Below, in pieces: positions 63,377 to 64,000 of a stretch of 64,000 nt of DNA. Source of the stretch: Progne subis subis (taxonomy: Eukaryota; Chordata; Aves; Passeriformes; Hirundinidae); NCBI GenBank assembly GCA_022316685.1, contig JAKJHU010001645.1, positions 57,840 to 121,839 of the forward strand. Reading direction: 5' to 3'. The notes below the pieces were generated by a model that was given only the letters and a program-made list of their open reading frames with translations, searched no databases and was not told the DNA's origin. A program made the position numbers and the translations under genes. Position 1 is the first letter of the stretch, and every line of letters begins with the position of its first letter.

Positions 63377-63457
63377 CCTCATAAAATATTTTTCTTATGT
63401 TAGATCCAAAAAGAGGCCTCATTTTCCCAGACTGTATACGGCTGTAGCTGGTTGGTC

Positions 63458-63492
63458 GAGCTGGACCATTGGTCTGAGATATTAGTGCGGCA
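63458..63492 (+). mobile_element. Possible short ancient CR1 tail
   Basis: GAGCTGGACCATTGGTCTGA followed by GATATTAGTGCGGCAG resembles the old CR1 3' tail 'agatggaccattggtctgacccagtacggca'. Only about 35 bp match, so this is tentative. Confidence 0.3.
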
Positions 63493-64000
63493 GGGGGCCA
63501 GATGGGTTATTGCAAGACCCTCAAAAATCTAAAGCTGAGCATTTGCTGCCAGGTATGCACCTGCTCCTGACAGCAGCACCAGGCCTGGCTTACAGCCTTG
63601 GGCTGTGCTGTGGATTCATTCATCCTTCCTGGTCTAACTCCTCCTCGGAAGCGAGTCTCACAGGTAACATAGGGTGCCTTGCATCTGAAAAAGACACAGA
63701 TGCATGCAAAGGTACCCTCTCACTCCTGCATTAAACTGTGCTCCCTGACCTTGGCTAACAATGCAACTTCATGACAGGTCATGAAATCTATGGTCTTAGT
63801 CTCTCAAAGTGAGACAAGAAGTTTACTGAGTATGGCACACAGGGTTTTAAAAGGGAAGCCCATGGAATAAATAGGGTACCTTCTTTGTCCTCCCCTCTCG
63901 AAGCAAAAGCTCCAAGTAAATTAGCTGTCCATGCAACGTGTCTGCCAACCCCCTGGATGAGGAGGTACCAACACTGCAGCTCTGAAGATGAACAGACAAA

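Larger units (their letters stand above)
62437..64000 (-). other. CELF4: Intron of CELF4 upstream of the last coding exon (partial)
   Basis: There is no RRM3-type coding sequence between the acceptor at 62437 and the window end, so the previous exon lies beyond 64000. The stretch contains a T-rich/(AT)n tract at about 63324-63376, a possible short CR1 remnant near 63458, and otherwise unremarkable unique sequence. The acceptor pyrimidine tract (CCTTGCCTCATGTTTTGACAG) is moderate in strength. Confidence 0.7.

Overview
This is nuclear DNA from a vertebrate, most probably a bird. The interspersed repeats are mainly CR1 LINEs: several avian-type CR1 3' ends and bodies, plus older copies resembling those in turtles and crocodilians. 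There are also a few ancient palindromic or SINE-like amniote fragments. I see no L1/Alu-type repeats and no bacterial-style operon, CRISPR array or phage module. The window holds one scaffolding gap of 100 Ns (8161-8260).

The only recognisable protein-coding sequence is on the minus strand at 62309-62436. It is the last coding exon of a CELF/Bruno-like RNA-binding protein and encodes the end of RRM3 and the C-terminus ([17 protein letters not shown], stop). The C-terminal residues fit CELF4, CELF3 and, less well, CELF6. The AT-rich, gene-poor surroundings favour CELF4. In birds this gene is, to my knowledge, on the Z chromosome.

Layout from right to left, in the direction of transcription: 62437-64000 is the preceding intron; 62270-62436 is the stop-codon exon; 62269 down to 42962 is a proposed 19.3 kb intron inside the 3' UTR; 42961 down to about 37.79 kb is a proposed 5.2 kb noncoding terminal exon. 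The intron proposal rests on a CAG|GTAACT donor 39 nt after the stop codon and a strong TTTTTAATTCAG|G acceptor at 42961. Directly upstream of that acceptor is a 300-bp uninterrupted homopurine/homopyrimidine microsatellite, (GGGAA)n then (AGAGA)n on the plus strand. The transcript would carry it as one very long polypyrimidine tract.

From 1 to about 37.7 kb I find no gene. This part holds CR1 fragments, simple repeats, a diverged 280-bp direct duplication (about 9.64-9.93 and 11.62-11.90 kb), a 51-bp tandem duplication and some AT-rich blocks dense in homeodomain-like sites. It looks like the gene desert expected downstream of CELF4. The short ORFs across the window (60-145 codons) resemble no protein I know and are compatible with chance or with repeats.
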